Part shown: piece after piece, positions 1 through 10,032 of the stretch
Position numbering within the stretch: position 1 is the stretch's first letter
How the letters are laid out: every line of letters begins with the position of its first letter
Assembly (NCBI RefSeq): GCF_022750635.1
Contig: NZ_JAJKBG010000005.1
Coordinates: 274,731-338,730, forward strand
Length of the DNA stretch: 64,000 bases
Direction of reading: 5' to 3'
Source: Brevundimonas pishanensis
Lineage (GTDB): Bacteria; Pseudomonadota; Alphaproteobacteria; Caulobacterales; Caulobacteraceae
Program-made: the position numbers and the translations under genes
Notes under the pieces: model-generated
Seen by the model: only the letters and a program-made list of their open reading frames with translations
Database searches by the model: none
Told to the model about the DNA's origin: nothing

Positions 1-3000
1 GCCGGCGGCTTCAACGTGGCCGGTAGCGTGACGGGTGCGGGCACGGGCTCGGGCTCGATCAACTTTGGTCTGGGCGGCAGCGGCGGGGCTGGCGGTAATG
101 CGGGCGCGGTGAACTTGTCGGTCACAGGCGCGCAGATTACGTCCGGTCAGTACGCAGCCATCACTGCCGGTAAGGGCGCTGTGGCGATCACGGCCCAGTC
201 GGTTGGCGGGGGTGGCGGCGCTGGCGGCTTTAACGTCGCGGGCGGTATTTCCGCGGCGGGCACCGGAGCGGGCAACATCTCGGTCGGCCTTGGCGGCACG
301 GGCGGCGACGGCGGCAATGCCGGTGCAGTTCTGGCCGACATCATCGGCAGCATCGACACCTCGGGCGAAGATGCGACAGGCCTGCTGGCCCAGTCGGTCG
401 GCGGCGGCGGCGGCTCGGGCGGCTTTAACGTCACGGGCAACATCACGGCAGCCACTCAAGGTGCGGGTAACATCGGCGTCGGTGTGGGCGGCATGGGCGG
501 CGGCGGCGGTGACGCCGGTACGGTGACGGCCAACCTCGAAGGTGACGTCGTCACCCGCATGGCTGGTGCCAACGCTATTGTCGTCCAGTCGATTGGCGGT
601 GGCGGCGGTTCTGGCGGCCTGAATGTCAGCGGCGGTATCGCGGCGTCCTCGCAGAGCGGCGGGACCGTAACCGTCGGCGTCGGCGGATTTGGCGGCGACG
701 GCGGTGATGCCTCGGACGTCAGCGGCCTGGTGCGCGGTGATATCGGTACCCAGATGGCCAACAGCGCAGGCCTGACCTATCAGTCCATCGGGGGCGGTGG
801 CGGCTCGGGCGGTATGAACGTCTCGGGCAGCATCGCAGCGGGTCTGCAAGGCGCGGGGGCCATCTCGGTCGGCGTCGGCGGCTTTGGCGGCGCAGGCGGC
901 GATGCGGGCAATGCATCGGTTGATTACGCAGGCGATATCTACACGCAGGGTCGCGGCTCCTACGCGGCATTGGTCCAGTCGATTGGCGGCGGCGGCGGTT
1001 CGGGCGGCATGAACGTCTCGGGCGTTATCGCCGGTTCGCAACAGACCGCAGGCGCGCTGGGCTTCGGTCTGGGCGGCTTCGGTGGAACTGGCGGTAACGC
1101 AGGTGACGTGCTGGGCACGTTAACCGGCAATGTCACGACGATGGGCGATGGCGCATGGGGCACCATGTTGCAGTCGGTCGGCGGTTCGGGTGGCTCGGGT
1201 GGCCTGAATGTCACCGGCTCCGTCGCTCTGACGGCAGGCTCGACCGGCGCATCCATCGGTCTGGGCGTCGGCGGCTTCGGCGGCGGCGGCGGCGATGCGG
1301 GTCGCGTCGAGGGCACGGTCACCGGAACCTATTACACCAAGGGCAAGGACGCCTTCGGTGCGGTGGCACAGTCCATCGGCGGCGGTGGCGGTGCAGGCGG
1401 TATCAATGTCACCGGTGCATTGTCCTTCAGCCAGGGCAACAGCGTCTCGGTCGGCATGGGTCTGGGCGGCTTTGGCGGCGCAGGCGGCTCGGCATCGGAC
1501 GTGGACTTCACCCGCTTGGGTGACACCCAGACCATGGGCGAAAATGCCGACGGCGTGCTGATGCAATCGGTCGGTGGTTCCGGCGGTGCAGGAGCCATCA
1601 ATGTCACCGGAGGCATGTCGTTCACCAACGGCAGCACGGCCACGGCCATCACCATCGGCGTCGGCGGCTTCGGCGGCGGCGGCGGTAACGCAGGCGATGT
1701 CACGGGCAATGTTCAGGGCAATGTCTGGGCCTCGGGTGCCGCAACAGATTTCGTCGAAACCTTTGTCAATGAAGAGGGCGAGACCACACAGCTGCGTCGT
1801 CGCGACAACGGTTCAAACGGCGTCGTCGCCCAGTCCATCGGCGGTGGCGGCGGCAATGGCGGCCTCAATGTTTCGGGGGGCATCGCCTTTGCGCCTCCGC
1901 AATCGGCAGATACGCGCACCGCGACCCTCGGTCTGGGGGGCTTTGGTGGTGCCGGCGGTGACGCAGGCCGTGTCGATCTGACGGTCGGTTCGGCGACGAA
2001 TGCGGAGCGGATTCAGGTTCAGGCCAATGGTGACAACCGTTCGGCTGTTATGGCCCAGTCCATCGGTGGCGGCGGCGGTAACGGCGGCATTAACGTCGCT
2101 GGCGGTATCACCCTAGACGGACAACTCACGCTGGGTATGGGCGGCTTTGGCGGCGACGGCGGCATCGGCTCGACGGTCGATCTGGCCGTGGATGCCAACC
2201 TGTTCGCAGCCGGAAGTCTGGCCCGCGGTCTGCTGGCCCAATCGATTGGCGGTGGCGGCGGTGCCGGTGCCATCAATGTGGCCGGGGGCTTCCAGGCCGA
2301 CCAATATACCTCCGAGCCGTCAGTGGTCTTCGGCATTGGTGGTTTTGGCGGTGCGGGCGGTCGCTCGGACGATGTCACGGTTCTCCATGCGGGTAACATC
2401 GTGGTCGAGGGCAAGGACACGGTCGGCGCTCTGGTCCAGTCCATCGCGGGCGGTGGCGGCTCGGGCGGCCTGAACGTCTCGGCGGCGGCCTCTATCGGCG
2501 ACAAGAACTCGTTTGCAGTGTCTGCCGGCATCGGTGGCATGGGCGGCACGGGCGATGACGCCGGTGACGTGAACTTCACCAGCGTCGGCAACATCCTCGT
2601 CAACTCCAAGGTGGTCTCCACCACCGATGGCGGCACCGAGTTTGCCAGCACCGACTTCACCGGCGGTGGCGCAGGCGTGCTCGTTCAGTCAATTGGCGGC
2701 GGCGGCGGTAGCGGCGGCATCAATGTCGCCGGTGCGATCTCGCGTGCAGGCTCGCCCATCGCGCTGGGCATGGGCGGTTCGGGCGGTTCGGGCGGCAACG
2801 CCGGTTCCGTCACGGTCACCCGCGGCTGGACCGATGCAGGCGGTGTGCAAACCGCTGCCCCGGGCCTTATCCGTACCTTCGGCGAAGGCACCAGCGGTCT
2901 GGTCGCCCAGTCGATTGGCGGTGGCGGCGGTGACGCAGCCTATAACCTTGCGCTCGGCCTCAAGCCTACCGGCTCCGGCCAGCAGGGCAGCGAAGTCGGC

Positions 3001-6000
3001 ATCCTTATGGCCATTGGTGGCTCGGGTGCAGGCGCAGGCTCGGGCGACGTCGTGGACGTCCGTCACAACGGCAACATCGTCACCCAAGGCAATCTGGCCA
3101 AGGGCATTGTCGCCCAGTCGATTGGCGGCGGCGGCGGTAACGCCACCTATAACGTCGCGGCAGGCCTGTTCCGTGATGCACGTGCTTCCATGACGGTTGC
3201 GCTGGGCGGTGGCACGGGGGCTGCCGGTCGCGGCGAGGCTGTCAGCGTCGAGCACATCGGCGACATCATCACCCAGGGGCGCGGTGCCACCGGTATTCTG
3301 GCCCAGTCCATCGGCGGTGGCGGTGGCAGCACCGGCAACGACATCTCGATGGCCGAAGGTGCCTCGGCTTCTGTCGACATCAGCATCGGCCGCAAGGGTG
3401 GTTCCGGTGGTGAGGGCGGTACTGTCGACGTTGACGCCGAAGGCCGTATTTACACGCTGGGCGACAATGCCGACGGCATTCTGGTCCAGTCGATTGGCGG
3501 CGGCGGTGGCGCGTCCAGCAACCACGAAATCGGCTTCGGCTATGAAACCGAGGACGAGCAGTCCTACGGCGGCTCGCTGGCAGTCGGTATCGAAGGTGGT
3601 CTGGGCGCAACCGCGGACGACGTCAGCGTCCGCTTTGCCGGTGAACTGGTCACCACGGGTCGTGAAGCCCGCGGTATCTTTGCCCAGTCGATCGGCGGCG
3701 GCGGCGGCGCGGCGGGTGAACTGTCCACCGGCCTGTCGGGTACGTCGGTAGCTGTGGCTATCGGTGCAACCGGCGGTCAGGGCGCACTGTCCGGCGACGT
3801 GAGCGCTTTCAACACGGGGGTCATCCAGACGGCGGGTGCCTATTCCGACGGTATCCTCGCACAGGCTATCGGCGGCGGTGGCGGCGCTGGCAGCAGCGTC
3901 CAGATCTCCAACAAAGCCATCAAGCCGCCCGCGAACGCCAGCCTGGCAACGGCATCTCTGGCCGTTGGCGGCAACGGCGGCGATGGCGCGCTGGGCGGTG
4001 ACGTTCTGGTCGATAACGCAGGCCGTATCCTGACCTCGGGGGCCAATGCCTATGGCGTGCGCGCCCAGTCGATCGGCGGCGGCGGCGGTGTCGCGGGCAA
4101 TGTCCTCAACTATACCTTGCAGGGTATGGCTGACAGCCAGTCCATCGAGCTGAACGTCGGCGGTTCGGGCGGCGTCGGTGCCGCTTCGGGCGATGTGGAT
4201 GTGACCAACACGGGTCTGATCTACACCCGCGGCGCAGACGCCATCGGCGTTAGCGCCAACGCCATTGGCGGCGGCGGCGGTGACGCAGGGTCGGTCGTGT
4301 CGATTGCGGCCACCTTTGCGCCGGGTAACAGCAACAACCGCGTGGTCGCCAACATCGGCGGCTCGGGCGGTGAAGGCGGCGTGGGCGGTGATGTCACCGT
4401 GACTAACCGCGCTGTGTCGGGCGAGGAGTTCAGCGGGACCATCCTGACCGAAGGCGCACGCGCATACGGCATCCTCGCCCAATCGATCGGCGGCGGCGGC
4501 GGTAACGGTGCCACTGTGGTCAATATCCAGGCCGGTCTGAGCGGTAACGGCAGCTTCGGCGCAGGTCTCAGCCTTGGCGGTCGTGGTGGTGAAGGCGGCT
4601 ATGCCGGCAGCGTCACTGTCGACAACTCGGGCCTGATCGGAACGCGTGGCGATGGCGCGCACGGTATCGTGGCCCAGTCGATTGGCGGCGGCGGCGGTAA
4701 CGGCGGCCTGTCGCTGCTGGTCAATGCGCAACTGAACCCCAACACCACTGCACCGATGATCAACATTGGCGGCATGGGTGCCGATGGCGGCGACGGCGGC
4801 GTGGTTCGTGTCGACAACAGCGGCTCGATCATCACCGAAGGCGCGCGGGCTCACGGCATCGTGGCCCAGTCGATTGGCGGCGGCGGCGGTAATGCCAACT
4901 TCGGCATTTCGGCAGGCACCGACCTCGACGCCATGGCGATCAACAATACGCTGGCGTTCGCGCTGGGCCTGACAGGTGGCGGGGTCGGTGGTGCGGGCGG
5001 CAACGTCATCGTGAACCACACCGGCGACATCACGGTGCTGGGCGAGAACTCGGTGGCCATCAAGGCCGAGAGTATCAACGGCGGCGGCGGCACGCTGGCG
5101 CTGGATCTGGACGGCATTGTCGGCTTTATCGACGAGAAGCTCGGGAACGATCCTCTGGCTCCGGCACCGCTGGATCCGGCGGCGCTGGTTCAGATGGGCG
5201 CGGACGGCGCGTCGGGCATGAACGCCAACCGCGTAGATGTGACCACCACGGGCAGCTTCCAGATGGCGGGTGCGGGTGCCATTGGCGACCTGACCCAATC
5301 GATTGCCGGTGGCGGCGGTACGGTCGACCTCAAGGCCCGCGTCGCATCGGCTGCTCTGCAGGCGGGCGCGGTACCGGTCGAGTTCACCGTGGCTCTCGGT
5401 GGCCAGAATGGTTCGTCCAACTCTGCGGGTGACATCCTGACCGCGCACAGCGGCAACCTGACGGCAACGGGTGACATGGCCACGGCCATTCTGACCCAGG
5501 CCATCGGCGGCGGCGGCGGCGTAGCGCGCGTCAACCTTTCGGCGGATGCAGGCGGCCTTATCGGCCAATCGCAGATGCAACTGGGTGCGTCCCTGTCGCT
5601 GAACGAGCGGGGCGGCGCAATCAGCCGCACCCAGACCGGCGATGTCCTTACGGGCGGAGCTTTCGGTATCGGCACCCTGCTGCAATCCATCGGCGGTGGC
5701 GGCGGCTCGCTGACCGCTTCGTTCGATGGTGCGAATACTGGCAGCGCAATCCTGCTGGGTGCGACGAACGCAACGGGAGCGAGCGGCAACGACGTCACCG
5801 GCCTATTCAACGGCGGCACGCAGACCTTCGGCAACCACGCTGTCGGTCTGGTGCTGCAGTCGATTGGCGGCGGCGGCGGTACTGTCCGCGTTCAGGGCCA
5901 GTCTGCGGCTGATGTCGTGCTGGGCGGGCACTCGGGCACGTACGGCGATGCGGGTGGTGTCTCGCTGACGCATGGCGGCGGCGTTTATACTTCGGGCATC

Positions 6001-8211
6001 TTTGCCCACGGTCTGGTGCTGCAATCCATCGGTGGTGGCGGTGGTGCCGTCTTCGGTGATCTGGCGGGCGGTATGCTCGATCTGTCGGCCGATAACGGCG
6101 GCAACGGTCAGTCGATCTTCCTGCGCCAGAACGATGTCGTGGTGACCTCGGGCGACAATGCCTATGGCGCGATTGCCCAGTCTCTGGGCGGCGGCGGCGG
6201 TTGGGTCGATGGACTGTTCGCTGGCTCGGCCAATGGTGCCGGTGCGGGTGGACAGATCGACCTGGCGTTCGGCAACGCCGTCTATGCGGTGGGCCAGAAC
6301 AGTGTCGCGGTCTTCGCCCAGAGCGCAGGTTCGGATGGCGCAGGCAATATCAGCATAAACCTGGACGGCGCAGTGCGCGGCGGTTCGGGCAATGGTGCCG
6401 GTATCCAACTGGAAGGTGGTCTGAACAACCAGATCGTCACTGCGACCAGCCTCTCGGCCATTTCCGGCTGGGCGATCCGCGCAAGCGGTGGCAACGATAC
6501 CGTCGTCAACAACGGTATGGTAGCCGGTAACATCGATCTGGGCGGCGGTGACAACCGCTTCCTGAACGGCGTCGATGGCAGCTTCCTCGCCTTCAACACC
6601 ATCCGCCTGCGTGACAGCGGCATCTCGACCCTGTCGGCCCGCTCGATGTCGCCTTCGGCGGTGGCGGTACCGGCCGGCGCAGCGACCTTCACGAACGAGG
6701 GCGTGTTGCGACTGGGTCTGGAAGCCTCGTCTTGGCCGGTTGATCTGGCTGCGGGTGAAACCTTCGGCGACTACGACGACCTGCTGCCGGCGGTCGAGAA
6801 CCTGTATCTCGGGGCGCGTGCGATCACGACGGTCGAACTGGACGGAAACTTCGTCCAGACGGCGACGGGTCGTACCCTGTTTGACGTGGCCTTTGGCAGC
6901 TATGCCTCGGACCAGGTCAAGGTTTCCGGTGATGCGGTGGTCAACGGCACGGTGGATATCAACCTTGTCTGGCTGGAAGACCTGAAGCCGATCACCTTGT
7001 TCGACGTGGCGGGCGAGAGCTTTGTGAACGCCGCAAACCCGCAACGCACGCTGGCGCTCAACTTCGCGCTCAAGGCCAGCGACGAGGGTATCCAGTTGTT
7101 GGTGGACAGCGACTTTGGCCAGTCCTTCCTGCGTCCGAACGAGGTCCGCCTTGGCGGTCACATGGATTCGGCTCTGGAGACCGGCGGCGCTACCGGTATC
7201 GGTCGTCTGATGTCGGCTCTGGGCAATATGGTGGCCGGTCAGGAAGACCTGTACCAGTCCATCTTCGCCGAGCTGAACCCCGAGGGCCACGTCGCCTCCA
7301 TGCAGACCCAGTATTACGGGGCAACCAGCTTCGCCAACCAGCTGTTCGGTTGCGATGTTGCTGCGTCGGCGAACGAGCGCTGCGTCTGGGGCAAGGGTTC
7401 CACCACGGCCTTCGATCAGGAGGCCACGGGCGAGTACTGGGGCGCGACCAGCCATGTTTTCAACGCACGCTTTGGTATGCAGCAACAGTTGAACAGCGAC
7501 TGGGCTGTGGCACTGGCGGGCGGCTATAACAGCCTCGCACGCCAGCAGATCAGCAATGGCCGAATGAGCACTCAAGGCGACGGCTTTGACGTCGGCATCG
7601 GCGCGGCGCGTCGCTGGGCCAAGGGCACCGAGCTGCAGCTCAACGCCTCGGCGGGCTGGCAATGGCTGGAAAGCCAGCGCTACGGCTATGTGTTCGATGT
7701 CATGACTGCCAAGTCGGAAGGCCAGAACGGCTATGCCCAACTGGGTGCCGAACTGGGTCACACCATCCGTGCGGGCGACTTCTTCTTCCGTCCGGCGCTG
7801 AATGCACAGGCCACGGCCCTGCACACCGGCGCATATAAGGAAGAAGGCTGGGATGGTCTGGGCGCACGCGTGGTGTCCGATACCCAGTGGATCGGTGCCA
7901 TCGAGCCCAAGATCACCTCGGGCTGGACCTTCGATCCGGCCAGCGGCGTGCGTGCCGATCTCGCGATTACGGCAGGTCGCGTGCATCGCTCCGAGGATGG
8001 CATCTACCTGCCGATCCAGCTTATCGGCTCCAAGACGGCGTCTGATCCGGCTCTGATCACGACGCCGCTGGACCGCAGCGCTTGGAAGCTGGGCTTTGAG
8101 GCCAAGGTTGTCACCGACGCCGGCGTCTCCTTCCAGGCGGGCTACGACGGCCAGCTGGGCGACAAGGCCAATGTCCACACCGGATCTGTCAGCGTTCGCT
8201 GGCAGTTCTGA
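1..8211 (+). CDS. Giant Gly-rich autotransporter (type V), 5'-truncated by window edge
   Basis: The frame is open from the first base, so the true start lies upstream; the GTG at 16 is only an internal Val inside a repeat. The passenger has about 32 repeats of roughly 55-80 residues, each carrying a Q-S-I/V-G-G-G-G-G core. In the first half the core is followed by G-G-x-N-V-A/S/T-G; in the second half this tail becomes variable. The last ~275 residues are an autotransporter beta-barrel ending in W-Q-F, the usual terminal-Phe outer-membrane signature. Two Cys about 10 residues apart (near 7351 and 7381) sit at the passenger-barrel junction and could form a disulfide. The likely role is a surface-displayed or released adhesin. 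G runs are abundant, yet the frame stays open for over 8 kb, unlike in the second autotransporter downstream. Confidence 0.9.
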   Translation, partial: AGGFNVAGSVTGAGTGSGSINFGLGGSGGAGGNAGAVNLSVTGAQITSGQYAAITAGKGAVAITAQSVGGGGGAGGFNVAGGISAAGTGAGNISVGLGGTGGDGGNAGAVLADIIGSIDTSGEDATGLLAQSVGGGGGSGGFNVTGNITAATQGAGNIGVGVGGMGGGGGDAGTVTANLEGDVVTRMAGANAIVVQSIGGGGGSGGLNVSGGIAASSQSGGTVTVGVGGFGGDGGDASDVSGLVRGDIGTQMANSAGLTYQSIGGGGGSGGMNVSGSIAAGLQGAGAISVGVGGFGGAGGDAGNASVDYAGDIYTQGRGSYAALVQSIGGGGGSGGMNVSGVIAGSQQTAGALGFGLGGFGGTGGNAGDVLGTLTGNVTTMGDGAWGTMLQSVGGSGGSGGLNVTGSVALTAGSTGASIGLGVGGFGGGGGDAGRVEGTVTGTYYTKGKDAFGAVAQSIGGGGGAGGINVTGALSFSQGNSVSVGMGLGGFGGAGGSASDVDFTRLGDTQTMGENADGVLMQSVGGSGGAGAINVTGGMSFTNGSTATAITIGVGGFGGGGGNAGDVTGNVQGNVWASGAATDFVETFVNEEGETTQLRRRDNGSNGVVAQSIGGGGGNGGLNVSGGIAFAPPQSADTRTATLGLGGFGGAGGDAGRVDLTVGSATNAERIQVQANGDNRSAVMAQSIGGGGGNGGINVAGGITLDGQLTLGMGGFGGDGGIGSTVDLAVDANLFAAGSLARGLLAQSIGGGGGAGAINVAGGFQADQYTSEPSVVFGIGGFGGAGGRSDDVTVLHAGNIVVEGKDTVGALVQSIAGGGGSGGLNVSAAASIGDKNSFAVSAGIGGMGGTGDDAGDVNFTSVGNILVNSKVVSTTDGGTEFASTDFTGGGAGVLVQSIGGGGGSGGINVAGAISRAGSPIALGMGGSGGSGGNAGSVTVTRGWTDAGGVQTAAPGLIRTFGEGTSGLVAQSIGGGGGDAAYNLALGLKPTGSGQQGSEVGILMAIGGSGAGAGSGDVVDVRHNGNIVTQGNLAKGIVAQSIGGGGGNATYNVAAGLFRDARASMTVALGGGTGAAGRGEAVSVEHIGDIITQGRGATGILAQSIGGGGGSTGNDISMAEGASASVDISIGRKGGSGGEGGTVDVDAEGRIYTLGDNADGILVQSIGGGGGASSNHEIGFGYETEDEQSYGGSLAVGIEGGLGATADDVSVRFAGELVTTGREARGIFAQSIGGGGGAAGELSTGLSGTSVAVAIGATGGQGALSGDVSAFNTGVIQTAGAYSDGILAQAIGGGGGAGSSVQISNKAIKPPANASLATASLAVGGNGGDGALGGDVLVDNAGRILTSGANAYGVRAQSIGGGGGVAGNVLNYTLQGMADSQSIELNVGGSGGVGAASGDVDVTNTGLIYTRGADAIGVSANAIGGGGGDAGSVVSIAATFAPGNSNNRVVANIGGSGGEGGVGGDVTVTNRAVSGEEFSGTILTEGARAYGILAQSIGGGGGNGATVVNIQAGLSGNGSFGAGLSLGGRGGEGGYAGSVTVDNSGLIGTRGDGAHGIVAQSIGGGGGNGGLSLLVNAQLNPNTTAPMINIGGMGADGGDGGVVRVDNSGSIITEGARAHGIVAQSIGGGGGNANFGISAGTDLDAMAINNTLAFALGLTGGGVGGAGGNVIVNHTGDITVLGENSVAIKAESINGGGGTLALDLDGIVGFIDEKLGNDPLAPAPLDPAALVQMGADGASGMNANRVDVTTTGSFQMAGAGAIGDLTQSIAGGGGTVDLKARVASAALQAGAVPVEFTVALGGQNGSSNSAGDILTAHSGNLTATGDMATAILTQAIGGGGGVARVNLSADAGGLIGQSQMQLGASLSLNERGGAISRTQTGDVLTGGAFGIGTLLQSIGGGGGSLTASFDGANTGSAILLGATNATGASGNDVTGLFNGGTQTFGNHAVGLVLQSIGGGGGTVRVQGQSAADVVLGGHSGTYGDAGGVSLTHGGGVYTSGIFAHGLVLQSIGGGGGAVFGDLAGGMLDLSADNGGNGQSIFLRQNDVVVTSGDNAYGAIAQSLGGGGGWVDGLFAGSANGAGAGGQIDLAFGNAVYAVGQNSVAVFAQSAGSDGAGNISINLDGAVRGGSGNGAGIQLEGGLNNQIVTATSLSAISGWAIRASGGNDTVVNNGMVAGNIDLGGGDNRFLNGVDGSFLAFNTIRLRDSGISTLSARSMSPSAVAVPAGAATFTNEGVLRLGLEASSWPVDLAAGETFGDYDDLLPAVENLYLGARAITTVELDGNFVQTATGRTLFDVAFGSYASDQVKVSGDAVVNGTVDINLVWLEDLKPITLFDVAGESFVNAANPQRTLALNFALKASDEGIQLLVDSDFGQSFLRPNEVRLGGHMDSALETGGATGIGRLMSALGNMVAGQEDLYQSIFAELNPEGHVASMQTQYYGATSFANQLFGCDVAASANERCVWGKGSTTAFDQEATGEYWGATSHVFNARFGMQQQLNSDWAVALAGGYNSLARQQISNGRMSTQGDGFDVGIGAARRWAKGTELQLNASAGWQWLESQRYGYVFDVMTAKSEGQNGYAQLGAELGHTIRAGDFFFRPALNAQATALHTGAYKEEGWDGLGARVVSDTQWIGAIEPKITSGWTFDPASGVRADLAITAGRVHRSEDGIYLPIQLIGSKTASDPALITTPLDRSAWKLGFEAKVVTDAGVSFQAGYDGQLGDKANVHTGSVSVRWQF

Positions 8212-8236
8212 TCCCGTCACGGCGGTAAAAAAAGAG

Positions 8237-8268
8237 GACGGGTCCCTGACGGGGCCCGTCGTTTTTTT
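8237..8268. terminator. Bidirectional intrinsic terminator
   Basis: A 10-bp stem with one G-U pair and a 4-nt loop (arms 8237-8246 and 8251-8260) is followed by a T7 run on the plus strand. It is preceded by an A7 run, which gives U7 on the minus strand. It lies between the convergent autotransporter and DUF892 genes and can end both transcripts. Confidence 0.85.
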
Positions 8269-8269
8269 A

Positions 8270-8758
8270 TCAGGCGGCTTCCTGATTGGCCTGTGCGTCG
8301 GCCAGTCCGGTCAGATCGGTATCGGTCTGGCTTTCTTCCTGAAGCGTTTCGTCCAGAAGCTTGGCTGCATCGTCCATACCCAGAACCTGTGCCCAGCGTT
8401 TGAGGGTGCCATAGCGGGTGATCTCGTAGTGCTCGACGGCCTGGGCCGAAGCGATCAGACCTGCATCCAGAGCGGAGGTATCCTTGTAGGTCTCCATGAT
8501 CTCTTCGCCCTCGGCGATGATGCCTTCGATGGCGTCGCAGGTCTTGCCGCGGGCTGCCTTGCCGATGATCTCGAATACCTGCTGCAGTCGCTCGATCTGG
8601 CCTTCGGTTTGCGTCTCGTGCTTTTCAAAAGCAGCCTTGAGCTCGGGAGACTGTGCAGCGCGAGCCATTTTAGGAAGCGATTTCAGGATTTTGCGCTCGG
8701 CATAATAGATATCGCGCAGGGTATCATAGAACAGATCGTTCAGCGTTTTGTCAGCCAT
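8270..8758 (-). CDS. Ferritin-like DUF892 (YciE/YciF) family protein
   Basis: This 162-residue, mostly helical protein begins MADKTLNDLFYDTLRDIYYA and has the regular acidic and His positions of the YciE/YciF family (LRDIYYAER near residues 15-23, KHETQTEGQIERL near 46-58, VEHYEITRYG near 108-117). Family members have a ferritin-like four-helix bundle and are linked to stress responses; their metal chemistry is poorly known. An AGGAGA ribosome-binding site lies just upstream of the ATG. It is convergent with the autotransporter and appears monocistronic. The family call is strong; the function is only inferred from relatives. Confidence 0.88.
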   Translation of the reverse strand: MADKTLNDLFYDTLRDIYYAERKILKSLPKMARAAQSPELKAAFEKHETQTEGQIERLQQVFEIIGKAARGKTCDAIEGIIAEGEEIMETYKDTSALDAGLIASAQAVEHYEITRYGTLKRWAQVLGMDDAAKLLDETLQEESQTDTDLTGLADAQANQEAA

Positions 8759-8931
8759 AACAGCTCTCCTGAAGAGGATGGACGGGTGTGCTGAAAATGG
8801 TGATTTGTCCGGCGCTGTTCCTCATGTCCAACATCGGTCTTTGATCGACATCATCTGTGTTCGGATGGCGACTTACGGCAACGACGTCGTGTGAAATCCT
8901 GTTTCTCTGTGGAAGCACGGAGGATTTTCAA

Positions 8932-9525
8932 ATGCGCAAACTTTTAATTCTGACCGGTCTCGTCGCGTCTAGTGCACTACTGGTGGCTTGCTCGAACGAT
9001 GACGGTCGCAATGCAGTGGATCAAACTCAGGACAAGGTGGCTGAAGGCGTAGGCCAGGTCTCCGCCAGCGCCTGGGGTTCCAACAATCCCGAAACCTATG
9101 CCATGAGCGCCTCGATGGGCGATATGTACGAGATCCGCTCGGCCGATCTGGCCCTGCAGCATTCGTCCAATGATAAGGTCAAAGAGCTGGCTCGCATGAT
9201 CAAGGCTGATCACACGGCCGCGTCCGAGCAGCTTAAAACCGCTGTCGGAAGCGCCGGTGTGAGGGTGGCCACGGCCAATGAACTGGACGAGCGCCGAAAG
9301 GGCATGCTGGACAATCTAGCCGGTGCCGATAAGGCCGGTTTCGACAAGGCCTATCTTGAACAGCAGGTGGCAGCCCACGAAGAAGCACTGACCCTGCATC
9401 GCGGCTTCACCGAGAACACCGATGCGCCTGAACTGCGCGAGCATGCGCGCACTGTGATCCCCAAGATCGAAGCTCACTTGAAGACCGCACGCGAACTGCT
9501 GGCGAACGTGCAATCGTCCAACTGA
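8932..9525 (+). CDS. DUF4142 family lipoprotein
   Basis: The open frame reaches back to 8857, but the ATG at 8932 is preceded by a good ribosome-binding site (GGAGGA) and opens a lipoprotein signal peptide (MRKLLILTGLVASSALLVAC), so I take that start (197 residues). The mature part is helical and matches the DUF4142 pattern: M-Y-E-I-R-S-A-D-L-A-L, V-K-E-L-A-R-M-I-K-A-D-H, then a C-terminal H-L-K-T-A-R-E-L. DUF4142 proteins are periplasmic or outer-membrane-attached, with ferritin-like helices and unknown biochemical role. Its neighbours are stress-type small genes, and a strong hairpin terminator follows. Confidence 0.85.
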   Translation: MRKLLILTGLVASSALLVACSNDDGRNAVDQTQDKVAEGVGQVSASAWGSNNPETYAMSASMGDMYEIRSADLALQHSSNDKVKELARMIKADHTAASEQLKTAVGSAGVRVATANELDERRKGMLDNLAGADKAGFDKAYLEQQVAAHEEALTLHRGFTENTDAPELREHARTVIPKIEAHLKTARELLANVQSSN

Positions 9526-9542
9526 TTAACCGCTAACAACAA

Positions 9543-9576
9543 GGGGCGCTGTGATCGATCACAGCGCCCCTTTTTT
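9543..9576 (+). terminator. Intrinsic terminator after the DUF4142 gene
   Basis: A perfect 28-nt inverted repeat (9543-9570, GC-rich base) is followed by six T. It separates the DUF4142 gene from the convergent small gene ending at 9578. Confidence 0.88.
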
Positions 9577-9577
9577 G

Positions 9578-9748
9578 TTACTTCTTCTTGAAAGTGTCGC
9601 CGATTTCCGTGGCGTCAGGGCCGTCGGGTCCGGCGCGCTCGCGGGATTTTTCGTGGGCCTTTTGCGCTCCCTTATCGGGGGCGTCAGGCGTGGATTTGGT
9701 GACGGGTACAGCGCCGTTTTCGGTGCGGCCTTTGGTTTGATCGGTCAT
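9578..9748 (-). CDS. Small hydrophilic protein, 56 residues
   Basis: The ATG at 9748 overlaps the stop of the upstream membrane-protein gene in an ATGA arrangement, which argues for translational coupling and for this start rather than the longer open frame to 9973. The product is very polar and probably disordered (begins MTDQTKGRTENGAV, ends GDTFKKK), rich in Lys, Asp, Pro and Gly. I recognise no domain. Similar short charged proteins occur in alphaproteobacterial stress loci, but no function can be assigned. Confidence 0.6.
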   Translation of the reverse strand: MTDQTKGRTENGAVPVTKSTPDAPDKGAQKAHEKSRERAGPDGPDATEIGDTFKKK

Positions 9749-9945
9749 GGCATACCTTTCTGTGTTTGCCCTTGGGCGGCGGGGGAGTTCTGAACGTCTT
9801 CCGACTGGTTCCTGAAGAAGCCCGTTGCCGCGACCGCGACGTACAGCAGGAGAAATAGCGAGATCAGGATTAGCAGGAAGCGCATGAGGGACCCTCGCCT
9901 TTTCAAAACGGGAGGCTTGTCCTCGTGCGGGGAGTGCGAAGGCAT
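9745..9945 (-). CDS. Small single-pass membrane protein, 66 residues
   Basis: The ATG at 9945 has an excellent AAGGAGGG ribosome-binding site six bases upstream; the longer open frame to 10032 does not. The protein has a basic N-terminus (KRRGSLMR, about residues 18-25), one transmembrane helix at about 25-44 (FLLILISLFLLLYVAVAATG) and a short polar tail. It overlaps the next small gene by ATGA, so the two are probably made together. Function unknown. Confidence 0.62.
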   Translation of the reverse strand: MPSHSPHEDKPPVLKRRGSLMRFLLILISLFLLLYVAVAATGFFRNQSEDVQNSPAAQGQTQKGMP

Positions 9946-10032
9946 GGTGCCCTCCTTGATGGGGGTGAGGCACTGACGAAGCTGTCCCGGAGGTATTGTT
10001 GTTCCCGAATGAACCGTTTCAGACAGTGTCAC

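Noticed and set aside
2689..5685. 998-codon open frame on the minus strand inside the autotransporter gene
   Set aside because: It is the mirror of highly repetitive GC-rich coding sequence; its product is a low-complexity mix of A/R/D/H with no domain, and the plus-strand frame is clearly the real gene.
5803..8220. 805-codon minus-strand open frame opposite the autotransporter barrel
   Set aside because: Antisense shadow of a well-supported barrel domain; no ribosome-binding site, no recognisable domain.
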